Of a stretch of DNA of 64,000 nucleotides, positions 8,788 through 18,547 are shown piece by piece. Every line of letters begins with the position of its first letter. Position 1 is the stretch's first letter. This DNA comes from Streptomyces sp. NBC_00878 (lineage in GTDB: Bacteria > Actinomycetota > Actinomycetes > Streptomycetales > Streptomycetaceae): the NCBI RefSeq assembly GCF_026341515.1, contig NZ_JAPEOK010000001.1, positions 3,472,001 through 3,536,000 on the forward strand. The letters are read 5' to 3'. The notes below the pieces were generated by a model. The model was not told where the DNA came from and made no database searches. It saw only the letters and a list, made by a program, of their open reading frames with translations. Position numbers and translations under genes: made by a program.

Positions 8788-10323
8788 ATGAGCGGTCTCG
8801 GTGCGTGGCGCAGGAGCGTGCTGGGCGGTGCGGGATCCCGCACGGCTCGGCACAGGCACTCCGACTCGGGCCCGGTCTCGGGCAGGCGCTCGGGGACGGG
8901 TCCGCACGCCGACTCGGGGACGGGTACGTACACCGCCTCGGGTACGAGTGCGTATGCCGACACAGGTGCGTATGCCGACACAGGTGCGTACGGCGACACA
9001 GGTGCGTACGGCGACACGGACGCGTTCACCGACTTCGGTCCGGGATGGACGGCCGGCCCGGGTGCGCCGTCCCCCAACGGACCGAGCCCGGCGTTCGGTT
9101 CGGGCTCGGTGTCCGGGCTCAGTCCGGCACCGGACTCGAGTGCGGCGTCCGGGTCGGCGTCGGCCCCCGGGACGGCTTCCGCGTCCGCGGCGACGTCCGC
9201 TTCCGCGGCGGGATCGGCTGCCGCGGCGGGATCGGCGACGGGCACCTGGTGGGGCGACATGCGCCCCTTCTCGATCAAGACGAAACTCGGCACGCTGGTC
9301 GTCGTCTCGGTCTTCATCACCACCGGTCTGCTGATGATCGCGGTGCGCACCGAGACCGAGCTGCGCTTCATCACGGTCTTCTCGATGATCGCGACGCTGC
9401 TGATCACGCAGTTCGTGGCGCACTCGCTGACCGCCCCGCTGGACGAGATGAACACGGTGGCCCGCGGTATCTCGCACGGCGACTACACCCGCCGGGTCAA
9501 GGGCGCCGACCGCCGCGACGAGTTGGGCGACCTGGCCCAGACGATCAACCGCATGGCCGACGACCTGGAGGCCCAGGAGCGCCAGCGCAAGGAACTCGTG
9601 GCGAACGTCTCCCACGAGCTGCGCACCCCGATCGCGGGCCTGCGCGCGGTCCTGGAGAACGTGGTGGACGGTGTCTCCGCCGCCGACCCCGAGACGATGC
9701 GTACGGCCCTGAAGCAGACCGAGCGACTGGGGCGGCTCGTGGAGACGCTCCTCGACCTCTCCCGCCTGGACAACGGCGTCGTACCGCTGCGCCAGCGCCG
9801 CTTCGAGGTGTGGCCGTACCTGTCCGGCGTCCTGAAGGAGGCCAACATGGTGGCCTCCGCGCGCGCGGGCATCGCCTCGGGCTCCGGCAGCCACACACGT
9901 ACGGACGTCCATCTGCACCTCGACGTCTCGCCGCCCGAGCTGACCGCGCACGCGGACCCGGAGCGGATGCACCAGGTCGTCGCCAACCTCATCGACAACG
10001 CGGTCAAGCACAGCCCGCCGCACGGCCGGGTCACGGTGAAGGCCCGGCGCGGCGACAGTCCCGAGTCGCTGGACCTGGAGGTCCTGGACGAGGGTCCGGG
10101 CATCCCGCGCTCGGAGTGGCACCGGGTCTTCGAGCGGTTCAACCGCGGCGGGGTCGTCGCCCCGCACGGTCCGGGCAGCGACGGCGGTACGGGCCTGGGG
10201 CTCGCGATCGCCCGCTGGGCGGTGGATCTGCACGGCGGCCGGATCGGTGTGGCCGAATCCCCTCGGGGCTGCCGGATCCAGGTCACTCTTCCGGGAGTGT
10301 CCTCGCTTGACAGGTTGACGTAG
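8788..10323 (+). CDS. Sensor histidine kinase with long repetitive N-terminal extension
   Basis: A 511-residue kinase. Residues 1-160 are disordered, rich in Gly, Ser, Ala, Thr and Asp, and include four tandem (S/G)AY(A/G)DT hexapeptides. Two close membrane helices follow ([20 protein letters not shown] and [18 protein letters not shown]), leaving almost no extracellular loop. Next come HAMP, the dimerisation domain with [14 protein letters not shown] (phosphoacceptor His) and an ATPase domain with [16 protein letters not shown] and [10 protein letters not shown]. With no real external domain it probably senses the membrane, a partner protein or the cytoplasm. It is the partner of the response regulator just upstream. 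Confidence 0.92.
   Translation: MSGLGAWRRSVLGGAGSRTARHRHSDSGPVSGRRSGTGPHADSGTGTYTASGTSAYADTGAYADTGAYGDTGAYGDTDAFTDFGPGWTAGPGAPSPNGPSPAFGSGSVSGLSPAPDSSAASGSASAPGTASASAATSASAAGSAAAAGSATGTWWGDMRPFSIKTKLGTLVVVSVFITTGLLMIAVRTETELRFITVFSMIATLLITQFVAHSLTAPLDEMNTVARGISHGDYTRRVKGADRRDELGDLAQTINRMADDLEAQERQRKELVANVSHELRTPIAGLRAVLENVVDGVSAADPETMRTALKQTERLGRLVETLLDLSRLDNGVVPLRQRRFEVWPYLSGVLKEANMVASARAGIASGSGSHTRTDVHLHLDVSPPELTAHADPERMHQVVANLIDNAVKHSPPHGRVTVKARRGDSPESLDLEVLDEGPGIPRSEWHRVFERFNRGGVVAPHGPGSDGGTGLGLAIARWAVDLHGGRIGVAESPRGCRIQVTLPGVSSLDRLT
8948..9019. repeat. 18-bp tandem repeat (4 copies) in the sensor kinase gene
   Basis: Four head-to-tail copies of an 18-bp unit, GTGCGTATGCCGACACAG in the first two and GTGCGTACGGCGACAC(A/G)G in the last two. 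The unit is a multiple of three, so copy number can change without frameshift. It encodes (S/G)AY(A/G)DT repeats in the cytoplasmic N-terminal tail. Confidence 0.9.
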
Positions 10324-10630
10324 GGTTCAATTCGAGAGCCCAAGATCCATGAGTGAAACGTGTGATCGGGCAGCAGGACACGTGTCATCCCGCGGTCCTC
10401 GTACGGAGGCTCGGCCTTTTGGGGTCGCAGTCCTGAGTCGGCGTGTCACCGACGTGTCGGTTCGGCATCGGAACCTCGCTTGTTTCCCGCCATTTCCGCC
10501 ACCGAAACACGCTTTTCGATGTGACTTACGCGACGATGACCAGGCCCGGACTGACCTTCAGGGCTGGGGAGGCGTAGCCTTTATTCCCGCTGTCCATCAC
10601 CTTGTGAAGCGGAAGAGGGCGGTTGCCGCC
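10324..10630 (+). other. Intergenic leader of kgd
   Basis: There are 307 bases between the sensor kinase and the kgd start. The kgd frame is open through it, but no family-like residues occur before the GTG at 10631. AAGAGGG at 10613-10619 is a plausible ribosome binding site. I see no convincing promoter hexamers, riboswitch or terminator. Confidence 0.5.
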
Positions 10631-13600
10631 GTGTCGCCACAGTCCCCCAGTAACTCGAGCACCTCGACAGAGGACCAAGCCGGGAAGAATCCCGCTGCTG
10701 CGTTCGGTCCCAATGAGTGGCTCGTCGACGAGATCTATCAGCAGTACCTCCAGGACCCGAATTCGGTAGACCGAGCCTGGTGGGACTTCTTCGCCGACTA
10801 CAAGCCGGGCGGCGTCGCCGCCTCGGCTCCGTCGGGTACCGCGGCCGCGGGGGCCGCGGGCACCGCCACCCCGCCGAAGGCTCCTCAGGCCGCCCCTGCC
10901 GCACCCGCGGCTCCGGCCCCGGCCGCCCCCGTTGCGCCGAAGCCCGCGGCTGCCGCGCCGGCGAAGCCCGCCGCCGCTGCTCCCGCCCCGGCCCCCGCGA
11001 AGCCCGCCGCGGCCAAGCCGGCCGCCGCGAAGGCAGCGCCCGGGGGCCCCGTGTACTCCGAGGGTCCGGAGTACGTGACGCTGCGCGGACCGAGCGCCGC
11101 GGTCGCGAAGAACATGAACGCCTCGCTGGAGCTGCCCACGGCCACGTCCGTGCGCGCGGTCCCGGTGAAGCTGCTCTTCGACAACCGCATCGTCATCAAC
11201 AACCACCTGAAGCGCGCCCGGGGCGGGAAGATCTCCTTCACCCACCTCATCGGCTACGCGATGGTGCAGGCCATCAAGGCCATGCCGTCGATGAACCACT
11301 CCTTCCTGGAGAAGGACGGCAAGCCGACCCTGGTCAAGCCGGAGCACATCAACTTCGGCCTCGCCATCGACCTGGTGAAGTCCAACGGCGACCGCCAGCT
11401 GGTCGTCGCGGGCATCAAGCGAGCCGAGACGCTGAACTTCTTCGAGTTCTGGCAGGCCTACGAGGACATCGTCCGCCGTGCCCGTGACGGCAAGCTGACG
11501 ATGGACGACTTCACCGGTGTCACGGTCTCGCTGACCAACCCCGGCGGCCTCGGCACCGTCCACTCGGTCCCGCGTCTGATGCCCGGTCAGTCGGTCATCA
11601 TGGGCGTCGGTTCGATGGACTACCCGGCGGAGTTCCAGGGCACGTCCCAGGACACCCTGAACAAGCTCGGCATCTCGAAGGTCATGACGCTCACGTCGAC
11701 CTACGACCACCGGGTGATCCAGGGCGCCGCGTCGGGCGAGTTCCTCCGCATCGTCGCGAACTACCTCCTCGGCGAGAACGGCTTCTACGACGAGATCTTC
11801 GAGGCCCTGCGCATTCCGTACGAGCCGGTCCGCTGGCTCAAGGACATCGACGCCTCGCACGACGACGACGTCACGAAGGCCGCCCGCGTCTTCGAGCTGA
11901 TCCACTCCTACCGGGTCCGCGGCCACGTCATGGCCGACACCGACCCGCTGGAGTACAAGCAGCGCAAGCACCCCGACCTGGACATCACCGAGCACGGGCT
12001 CACCCTGTGGGACCTGGAGCGCGAGTTCGCGGTCGGCGGCTTCGCCGGCAAGTCGATGATGAAGCTGCGCTCCATCCTCGGAGTCCTGCGCGACTCGTAC
12101 TGCCGCACCACCGGCGTCGAGTTCATGCACATCCAGGACCCGAAGCAGCGCAAGTGGATCCAGGACCGCATCGAGCGCTCGAACACCAAGCCGGAGCGCG
12201 AGGAGCAGCTGCGCATCCTGCGCCGGCTGAACGCGGCGGAGGCCTTCGAGACCTTCCTGCAGACGAAGTACGTCGGCCAGAAGCGGTTCTCCCTGGAGGG
12301 CGGCGAGTCCGTCATCCCGCTGCTCGACGCGGTGCTCGACAGCGCGGCGGAGTCCCGTCTCGACGAGGTCGTCATCGGCATGGCCCACCGCGGCCGCCTG
12401 AACGTCCTGGCGAACATCGTCGGCAAGTCGTACGCGCAGATCTTCCGCGAGTTCGAGGGCAACCTCGACCCGAAGTCGATGCACGGCTCCGGTGACGTGA
12501 AGTACCACCTGGGCGCCCAGGGCACCTTCACCGGTCTGGACGGCGAGCAGATCAAGGTCTCGCTGGCCGCCAACCCCTCGCACCTGGAGGCGGTCGACCC
12601 GGTCCTGGAGGGTGTCGTCCGCGCCAAGCAGGACGTCATCAACAAGGGCGGCACGGACTTCACGGTCCTGCCCGTCGCCCTGCACGGCGACGCGGCCTTC
12701 GCGGGCCAGGGCGTGGTCGCGGAGACCCTGAACATGTCGCAGCTGCGCGGCTACCGCACCGGCGGCACGGTCCACGTGGTCATCAACAACCAGGTCGGTT
12801 TCACGGCGGCGCCCGAGTCCTCGCGCTCCTCCATGTACTCGACCGACGTGGCCCGCATGATCGAGGCCCCGATCTTCCACGTGAACGGCGACGACCCGGA
12901 GGCCGTGGTCCGCGTGGCCCGCCTGGCCTTCGAGTTCCGTCAGGCGTTCAACAAGGACGTGGTGATCGACCTCATCTGCTACCGCCGCCGCGGTCACAAC
13001 GAGTCGGACAACCCGGCGTTCACCCAGCCGCTGATGTACGACCTGATCGACAAGAAGCGCTCGGTGCGCAAGCTCTACACCGAGTCCCTCATCGGTCGCG
13101 GCGACATCACCCTGGAAGAGGCCGAGCAGGCCCTCCAGGACTACCAGGGACAGCTGGAGAAGGTCTTCACGGAGGTCCGTGAGGCGGCGAACGCGCCGGC
13201 CGAGGCCCATGTCCCGGACGCGCAGCCCGAGTTCCCGGTGACCGTCACCACGGCGGTCTCCCAGGAGGTCGTCAAGCGCATCGCCGAGTCCCAGGTCAAC
13301 ATCCCCGAGCGCGTCACCGTCCACCCGCGTCTGCTGCCGCAGTTGCAGCGCCGCGCGGCGATGGTCGAGGACGGCACGATCGACTGGGGCATGGGCGAGA
13401 CGCTGGCCATCGGCTCCCTGCTCCTGGAGGGCACCCCGGTGCGCCTCTCGGGCCAGGACTCCCGCCGCGGCACGTTCGGCCAGCGCCACGCGGTGCTCAT
13501 CGACCGGGAGACCGGCGAGGACTTCACCCCGCTCCAGTACATGGCCGAGGACCAGGCCCGCTACAACATCTACGACTCGCTGCTGAGCGAGTATGCGGCG

Positions 13601-14428
13601 ATGGGCTTCGAGTACGGCTACTCACTCGCGAGGCCGGAGTCCCTGGTCATGTGGGAGGCGCAGTTCGGCGACTTCGTCAACGGCGCTCAGACGGTGGTGG
13701 ACGAGTTCATCTCGTCGGCGGAGCAGAAGTGGGGCCAGACGTCGGGCGTCACGCTCCTGCTCCCCCACGGCTACGAGGGCCAGGGCCCGGACCACTCGTC
13801 CGCGCGTCCCGAGCGCTTCCTCCAGATCTGCGCGCAGAACAACATGACGGTCGCGATGCCGACCCTCCCGTCGAACTACTTCCACCTCCTGCGGTGGCAG
13901 GTGCACAACCCGCACCACAAGCCGCTGGTGGTCTTCACCCCGAAGTCGATGCTCCGCCTCAAGGCGGCCGCGTCGAAGGCGGAGGAGTTCACGACGGGCG
14001 GCTTCCGCCCGGTCATCGGCGACGCGTCCGTGGACCCGTCCGCGGTCCGCAAGGTCGTCTTCACCGCGGGCAAGGTCTACTACGACCTCGACGCGGAGCG
14101 CATCAAGCGCGGCTCGACGGACACGGCCATCATCCGCATCGAGCGCCTGTACCCGCTCCCGGGTGCCGAGCTCCAGGCGGAGATCGCCAAGTACCCGAAC
14201 GCCGAGAAGTACCTGTGGGCCCAGGAGGAGCCGGCGAACCAGGGTGCCTGGCCGTTCATCGCCCTCAACCTGATCGACCACCTGGACCTGGCGGTCGGCG
14301 CGGACGTCCCGCACGGCGAGCGCCTGCGACGCATCTCGCGCCCGGCTTCCTCGTCCCCGGCGGTCGGCTCCGCAAAGCGCCACCAGGCCGAGCAGGAGCA
14401 GCTGGTACGGGAGGTGTTCGAGGCGTAG
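10631..14428 (+). CDS. kgd: Multifunctional 2-oxoglutarate dehydrogenase / 2-oxoglutarate decarboxylase
   Basis: The GTG at 10631 is preceded by AAGAGGG and starts the 1265-residue form typical of actinobacteria. In order: an E1o N-terminal segment ([24 protein letters not shown]), an Ala/Pro/Lys-rich linker (about 60-140), an E2o-like succinyltransferase domain without its own lipoyl domain ([17 protein letters not shown] active-site region, about 355-370), and a thiamine-diphosphate E1 domain with transketolase-type central and C-terminal parts ([34 protein letters not shown]). It decarboxylates 2-oxoglutarate in the TCA cycle and works with shared lipoylated E2 and E3 subunits encoded elsewhere. 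A strong hairpin follows at 14490. Confidence 0.97.
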   Translation: MSPQSPSNSSTSTEDQAGKNPAAAFGPNEWLVDEIYQQYLQDPNSVDRAWWDFFADYKPGGVAASAPSGTAAAGAAGTATPPKAPQAAPAAPAAPAPAAPVAPKPAAAAPAKPAAAAPAPAPAKPAAAKPAAAKAAPGGPVYSEGPEYVTLRGPSAAVAKNMNASLELPTATSVRAVPVKLLFDNRIVINNHLKRARGGKISFTHLIGYAMVQAIKAMPSMNHSFLEKDGKPTLVKPEHINFGLAIDLVKSNGDRQLVVAGIKRAETLNFFEFWQAYEDIVRRARDGKLTMDDFTGVTVSLTNPGGLGTVHSVPRLMPGQSVIMGVGSMDYPAEFQGTSQDTLNKLGISKVMTLTSTYDHRVIQGAASGEFLRIVANYLLGENGFYDEIFEALRIPYEPVRWLKDIDASHDDDVTKAARVFELIHSYRVRGHVMADTDPLEYKQRKHPDLDITEHGLTLWDLEREFAVGGFAGKSMMKLRSILGVLRDSYCRTTGVEFMHIQDPKQRKWIQDRIERSNTKPEREEQLRILRRLNAAEAFETFLQTKYVGQKRFSLEGGESVIPLLDAVLDSAAESRLDEVVIGMAHRGRLNVLANIVGKSYAQIFREFEGNLDPKSMHGSGDVKYHLGAQGTFTGLDGEQIKVSLAANPSHLEAVDPVLEGVVRAKQDVINKGGTDFTVLPVALHGDAAFAGQGVVAETLNMSQLRGYRTGGTVHVVINNQVGFTAAPESSRSSMYSTDVARMIEAPIFHVNGDDPEAVVRVARLAFEFRQAFNKDVVIDLICYRRRGHNESDNPAFTQPLMYDLIDKKRSVRKLYTESLIGRGDITLEEAEQALQDYQGQLEKVFTEVREAANAPAEAHVPDAQPEFPVTVTTAVSQEVVKRIAESQVNIPERVTVHPRLLPQLQRRAAMVEDGTIDWGMGETLAIGSLLLEGTPVRLSGQDSRRGTFGQRHAVLIDRETGEDFTPLQYMAEDQARYNIYDSLLSEYAAMGFEYGYSLARPESLVMWEAQFGDFVNGAQTVVDEFISSAEQKWGQTSGVTLLLPHGYEGQGPDHSSARPERFLQICAQNNMTVAMPTLPSNYFHLLRWQVHNPHHKPLVVFTPKSMLRLKAAASKAEEFTTGGFRPVIGDASVDPSAVRKVVFTAGKVYYDLDAERIKRGSTDTAIIRIERLYPLPGAELQAEIAKYPNAEKYLWAQEEPANQGAWPFIALNLIDHLDLAVGADVPHGERLRRISRPASSSPAVGSAKRHQAEQEQLVREVFEA

Positions 14429-14489
14429 ACCTCGGACGCACGAGGCGCACGAGGTACACGAGAGACGTACGAGGCGTACGGCATCTCGC

Positions 14490-14525
14490 GGGGCCCGTTC
14501 CCAGATCCGTCTGGGAACGGGCCCC
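14490..14525. terminator. Bidirectional terminator hairpin between kgd and the conflict operon
   Basis: GGGGCCCGTTCCCAGA and TCTGGGAACGGGCCCC form a perfect 16-bp stem with a TCCG tetraloop. It lies between the convergent ends of kgd (14428) and the vWA-like gene (14541), so it can serve both. There is no U-tract. Confidence 0.85.
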
Positions 14526-14540
14526 TGCCTGTGGGCCGTG

Positions 14541-17500
14541 TCAGTCGGGGGCGCCTGCGGGAGGGGCGAGTTGTGCCCGGAGCTCCTGGTACGCGTCGTC
14601 GGCGAGCGCCCCGAGCTCACGGTCGTCCGCTTCCCGCGCTTCCCGCACGGCCTGGCGCCAGTGCTCGGCCACCTCATGGAGCAGCGCGAAGTCCCGTGTG
14701 CGCCATGCCAGCTCGTGCTCGGCGCGGCCCAGCTCGTAGCAGGCGCGGGCGTGGATGCCGGGTGGCCCCTCGGCCCGGGCGGCATGGGCCAGGGCCTGTA
14801 CGACGTCGCGCAGGTCGGTGTTCTCATCCGTCCGCGCGAAACGCACCTGCAGGGCCCGGCCGAGAAGCAGGTAACGCCGTACGGTCGCCGGCCCGCTCCC
14901 GACCGTGCCACGCGCCGCGTCCCCGAGTACCTCGACCGCCCTGTTCGCGACCTCTTCCCCGCCCTCCAGGCCGACCATGTCGAGCAGCGTCTCGCCCCAT
15001 TCCTCCATCAGGGCCGATCGCTCGGGATCCCCCTCCCGCGCGTGGACGGCCGCACGGTCGAAGGCCTCGGACGCCTGACGAAGAGCGCCGGGGTCCTGCC
15101 CGGCCTCGTACCGTGCCCGATGGGTGCGGGCCATACGCAACAGCACGGGTACGCGCATGTCGGGGGCGAACTCCGCCGCGCGCTCCGCCTCTTCGAGCGT
15201 CCGCAGGACGACGGTCCCGTCCGCGCCGCCCGTCTCCCGGGCGCGGGCCAGGTCCATCAGCAGGGCGGTCATCCGGGCCGGTCCATCGGGTTCCGCCGCC
15301 AGCACGTCGCGGGCCGCGGCCAGTTCCTCGGCCGCGTCCGTCGCGTACTGCCGTGCCCGCGCCGGGGTCGTCCCGGCGATGTCCAGCAGGACCTGGCCCA
15401 GTTGGATGTGGAGATCGGCGGTGCGCGGTGCCCAGAACGACTGGGCACCGCCGATGGCCCGCAGTGCGCCGGCCGCCTCGTGCAGCAGTGCCTGGTCGCC
15501 CTGCGAGCGCCACAGCTCGTGCAACACGTCGGCCCGTTCGAGCACCACCTTCAGTCCGGGCCCCGTGTCGGGCGCGAGCTGCCGCGCGGCGCGTACGAGT
15601 TCCCTGTTCGCGTCCTCCAGACACGCCTCGGCCCCTCGGGTGTCCCCCGCGGTCTGCCGCAGGCGGGCACTCTCGCGCAAGAGGCGCCCGAGCGTGAGCC
15701 GGGCGGTGCCCTCCCACGGGGCCGTCGGCGTGCTCGGCCGGCCGAGGCAGCGCAGCACGACGCGTCGGCCTTCGCTCAGCAGGGCGGGGTCGCTCTCCAG
15801 TTGGTAGAGCGCCAGCAGCGCCCCCGCGAGTTCGGCCTCGGCCTCGCCCGTCCTCGCCCCGGCAGACCCCGCCACCAGATCCCGCAGCAGGTCAACGGCC
15901 TCCACCAACGCCCAGCCGTCACGCTCGCGCTCAAAGTTCGAGATCAGCTCGCGCGCCCGTACCAGCCCCTCTCCGGAGGACAGGCGGGGCGGCTGAGGGG
16001 TGGGCATGAAGCGCCGTACGACCTCGGCCGACACGGCGGCGAACGGTGCGGGCACACCATCGGCATCGCTGATGTCGTCCGACGGGCTCCGCCGGAAGAC
16101 GGCCGGCGACTCGCTCCCGGACAACTGGGCCAAGGCCAAGGCCGGAAAGTTGGGGGCATGCCGCCCGAAGTGGGTCTCGACGTACTCCGAACAGTGCTTG
16201 AGCACCAGCGCGGCCTCGTCCCTGGCGAGGCTTCCGAGAAGCAGATCTCGTACGCCCGGGGCGAAGTCGTACCATGTCTCGCCCTGCGTGCCGGCCGGGT
16301 TGGCGTGCGACAGGATGCCGCCGAGCAGTACCTCCGCCAGCTCTGTCGGCCCCGACTCGCCTTTCATCATTGCTTGTTGGACGAGAAGCATCACGGGCAG
16401 CGCGAGTGGTGCGGCCGCCAGATAGACCGCCAGTCGCTGAGCCGTGGGCGAGGCGTCGGCGCGGAACCGGGCCAGCAGTTCGTGAGCCGTGCGCCGCGGT
16501 CCGTCAGCCGCCGGTACGGGGGGATGGTCCGCCCGCACCCAGGCCGCCGCGCCTTTGACACGGGTCGGCCCCGTGCCGGTGAGCAGACGTGCCCAACGCC
16601 CGAGGGCTTGCGACCACGGTGGCAGCACAGGGACGGGCAGTGCCCCCTCGCCTGCCGACAACGGCGCGCCGTCGGGGATGAACGCGCACTCCAGGCCGTC
16701 CCGGCCCCGCAACTGGATCATGCCCGGGCCTGGCAGGAGTGCGGTGCGCGACCACAGTCGCTGCGGCAGCGGTTGCAGCACCGCGACAGGTGCCCGATGC
16801 GCGGCGAGCCGGTTCAGGAAGCGCTGCGCCGCCCCGCTGCGCCAGAGCGGGCCCGCACAGTCACTGATCAGCAGGGTGAAGGTGCGGCTGGTGGGATCCA
16901 GGGCCGCCCACGCCGGGCGCGGGCGCTCACCGGTGCCCCGGCCGGTGGCCACGAGGAGTGTGCCGTCCTCGGCCTGGTGCAGTTGGTATCTCCGTACGTC
17001 ATGGAACGCGCCGATCCGGGCGAAGACCTCCGTCAGTTCCTTCGCGGCCCTTTCCCACACGACCATCGACGACGAGGAGTCGAAGAGCAGTTGCAGTGAG
17101 GAGGCACGGCGGGTGCCGCCCCTGAAGACGGGCACGGTGATCCCCGTACTGGCCGTCAACTCCGCCGTGGCGTCCTCGTCCAGCATCGCGGTGGCGGAGC
17201 GAGCCGCGCCTCGGTGCCGCTGCAGTGGTCGCAGCGCCCGTTGCATGCCGAGCAGACCGGGCAGCGAACCCGGTGCCGACAGTGCGGCGGGAGGCACATG
17301 GCGTGGGGGAGCCACTTTGGGCGCGTCCAACACGTCGTCCCGCCGCTCGCCCTCGTGTCCCGTGGGCGCGAGAAGGCCGGGCGGCCGCCCCGAAGGCGCC
17401 CAGTGTGGCGTTCCCGACGCATCGGGCGCCGTGCTGCTCCCGTCCACCCACCGCGACAGCCACACGGCATCGGCGAGCGAGAGCGCGTCAGGCTCGCAGT

Positions 17501-17552
17501 CGCCGGCCCGCAGCCTGCGGATCAGCTCCTCCATGGGCACGCGCGTCGCCAC
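14541..17552 (-). CDS. SAV_2336-type vWA-like protein with C-terminal helical repeats
   Basis: A 1003-residue protein and last gene of a four-gene operon. The GTG start is 3 bp after the stop of the MoxR-like ATPase. Residues 1-40 (MEELIRRLRAGDCEPDALSLADAVWLSRW) match my recollection of the SAV_2336 N-terminal segment. A vWA-like domain follows with an intact DxSxS MIDAS motif (FDSSSSM, about 158-162). The middle (about 400-520) contains AVYLAAAPLALPVMLLVQQAMM, probably a winged-helix or helical adaptor. Residues about 540-1000 are an Ala/Arg/Glu-rich solenoid of TPR-like hairpins. In MoxR-vWA systems the vWA protein is a metal-dependent substrate adaptor for the AAA+ ring. Here it would connect ATPase, protease and target. 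Function is inferred from family and operon context. Confidence 0.8.
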   Translation of the reverse strand: MATRVPMEELIRRLRAGDCEPDALSLADAVWLSRWVDGSSTAPDASGTPHWAPSGRPPGLLAPTGHEGERRDDVLDAPKVAPPRHVPPAALSAPGSLPGLLGMQRALRPLQRHRGAARSATAMLDEDATAELTASTGITVPVFRGGTRRASSLQLLFDSSSSMVVWERAAKELTEVFARIGAFHDVRRYQLHQAEDGTLLVATGRGTGERPRPAWAALDPTSRTFTLLISDCAGPLWRSGAAQRFLNRLAAHRAPVAVLQPLPQRLWSRTALLPGPGMIQLRGRDGLECAFIPDGAPLSAGEGALPVPVLPPWSQALGRWARLLTGTGPTRVKGAAAWVRADHPPVPAADGPRRTAHELLARFRADASPTAQRLAVYLAAAPLALPVMLLVQQAMMKGESGPTELAEVLLGGILSHANPAGTQGETWYDFAPGVRDLLLGSLARDEAALVLKHCSEYVETHFGRHAPNFPALALAQLSGSESPAVFRRSPSDDISDADGVPAPFAAVSAEVVRRFMPTPQPPRLSSGEGLVRARELISNFERERDGWALVEAVDLLRDLVAGSAGARTGEAEAELAGALLALYQLESDPALLSEGRRVVLRCLGRPSTPTAPWEGTARLTLGRLLRESARLRQTAGDTRGAEACLEDANRELVRAARQLAPDTGPGLKVVLERADVLHELWRSQGDQALLHEAAGALRAIGGAQSFWAPRTADLHIQLGQVLLDIAGTTPARARQYATDAAEELAAARDVLAAEPDGPARMTALLMDLARARETGGADGTVVLRTLEEAERAAEFAPDMRVPVLLRMARTHRARYEAGQDPGALRQASEAFDRAAVHAREGDPERSALMEEWGETLLDMVGLEGGEEVANRAVEVLGDAARGTVGSGPATVRRYLLLGRALQVRFARTDENTDLRDVVQALAHAARAEGPPGIHARACYELGRAEHELAWRTRDFALLHEVAEHWRQAVREAREADDRELGALADDAYQELRAQLAPPAGAPD

Positions 17553-17555
17553 GGA

Positions 17556-18530
17556 TCATCCCTGCCTGTCCAGGGGCGTCATGAGCAGCTGGGCGAGGCG
17601 CTGCCGGGAGAAGGCCTCGTCGCCTGTGAAACCGGCCAGGTACACGGCATTGAGCAACTGGTCGACGGCGAGGAGGCCATCGCGAGACCGCTCGAGGTAC
17701 TGCCAGATGAACTCCTCGCTCTCGCGGCTCGCCGCGTCACCCAGGTGCGCCTGGACCATCGATGCCAACCGCTCGTGGTTCGGCTGCCGCAGCTCCAGAC
17801 GGAGGCAGCGTCGCAGCAGGGGTGGGGGGAAATCGCGTTCGCCGTTGCTCGTGAGGACGATGACGGGGAACGAGCGGCAGCGGATCCGGCCGTCGCGGAT
17901 CGTGACGGGCCGGCCGTCGGCGGTGAGCACCTCGGACTCGGGGGTGCGGTCAGCGGCACGTTCCAGTTCGGGGATGGCGAACTCGCCTTCCTCCAGCACG
18001 TTCAGCAGATCGTTGGGCAGGTCGACATCGCTTTTGTCGATCTCGTCGATGAGGAGCACCCGGGGCCTGGCCCAGGGCAACAGCGCTGTGCCCAGGGGGC
18101 CGAGCCGTACGTAGCGGCCGATGTCGGCCGCGGCCCCCTCTAGTTGGGCGTCCTGGAGGCGGCCGATGGCGTCGTAGGCGTAGAGGCCGTCCCGGAGCGT
18201 GGACCGGCTGAACACCGGCCAGGTCAGGACTCGGCCGAGCCCCAGCTCGTGCGCGATCGCGAAGGGAATGGTGCTCTTGCCCGAGCCCGGCGCACCCGTG
18301 ATGAGCAGTGGACGCCGCAGGTAGAGCGCGGCGTTGATGATCTCCAGCTCGTCGATCGACAGCCGGTAGGGGGCGTGATGGCCGAGGCGCCGGACGGCTA
18401 CCCGGTCAGGGTCGCGGTCCGGGGGAAGGGCCGGCTCTCCGTCGAAAGCCCGCCAGGGCGGCGGGGGAGGCAGCCGGTCGATGTCGCCGTGCGGCTCCCC
18501 CGTCCCCCGGTAGATCAGCCAGTCTGTCAC
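17556..18530 (-). CDS. MoxR-like AAA+ ATPase of a ternary conflict system
   Basis: GTG at 18530 with GAGGAG 6 bp upstream gives 324 residues. Walker A GAPGSGKST is at 79-87 and Walker B VLLIDEIDKSD at about 158-168. A sensor 1 region IVLTSNGERDFPPPLLRRC follows, then a helical lid ending near AFSRQRLAQLLMTPLDRQG. The order ELEIINAALYLRRPLLITG before Walker A is typical of MoxR/CbbQ-like ATPases in actinobacterial VMAP loci. It lies 17 bp after the protease gene and 3 bp before the vWA gene, which implies coupled translation. It would remodel a protein substrate or switch the complex state through ATP hydrolysis. Confidence 0.88.
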   Translation of the reverse strand: MTDWLIYRGTGEPHGDIDRLPPPPPWRAFDGEPALPPDRDPDRVAVRRLGHHAPYRLSIDELEIINAALYLRRPLLITGAPGSGKSTIPFAIAHELGLGRVLTWPVFSRSTLRDGLYAYDAIGRLQDAQLEGAAADIGRYVRLGPLGTALLPWARPRVLLIDEIDKSDVDLPNDLLNVLEEGEFAIPELERAADRTPESEVLTADGRPVTIRDGRIRCRSFPVIVLTSNGERDFPPPLLRRCLRLELRQPNHERLASMVQAHLGDAASRESEEFIWQYLERSRDGLLAVDQLLNAVYLAGFTGDEAFSRQRLAQLLMTPLDRQG

Positions 18531-18547
18531 TCGTCGCTCCTCGGCCG

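Noticed and set aside
8948..9019. Possible CRISPR array
   Set aside because: The repeats are directly adjacent with no spacers and encode a protein repeat.
10526..13489. 987-codon frame on the minus strand
   Set aside because: It is the complement of kgd in high-GC DNA; composition is Arg/Asp/Val-rich and no family features are seen.
14538..17099. 853-codon frame on the plus strand
   Set aside because: Antisense to the vWA-like gene, low-complexity and without ribosome binding site.
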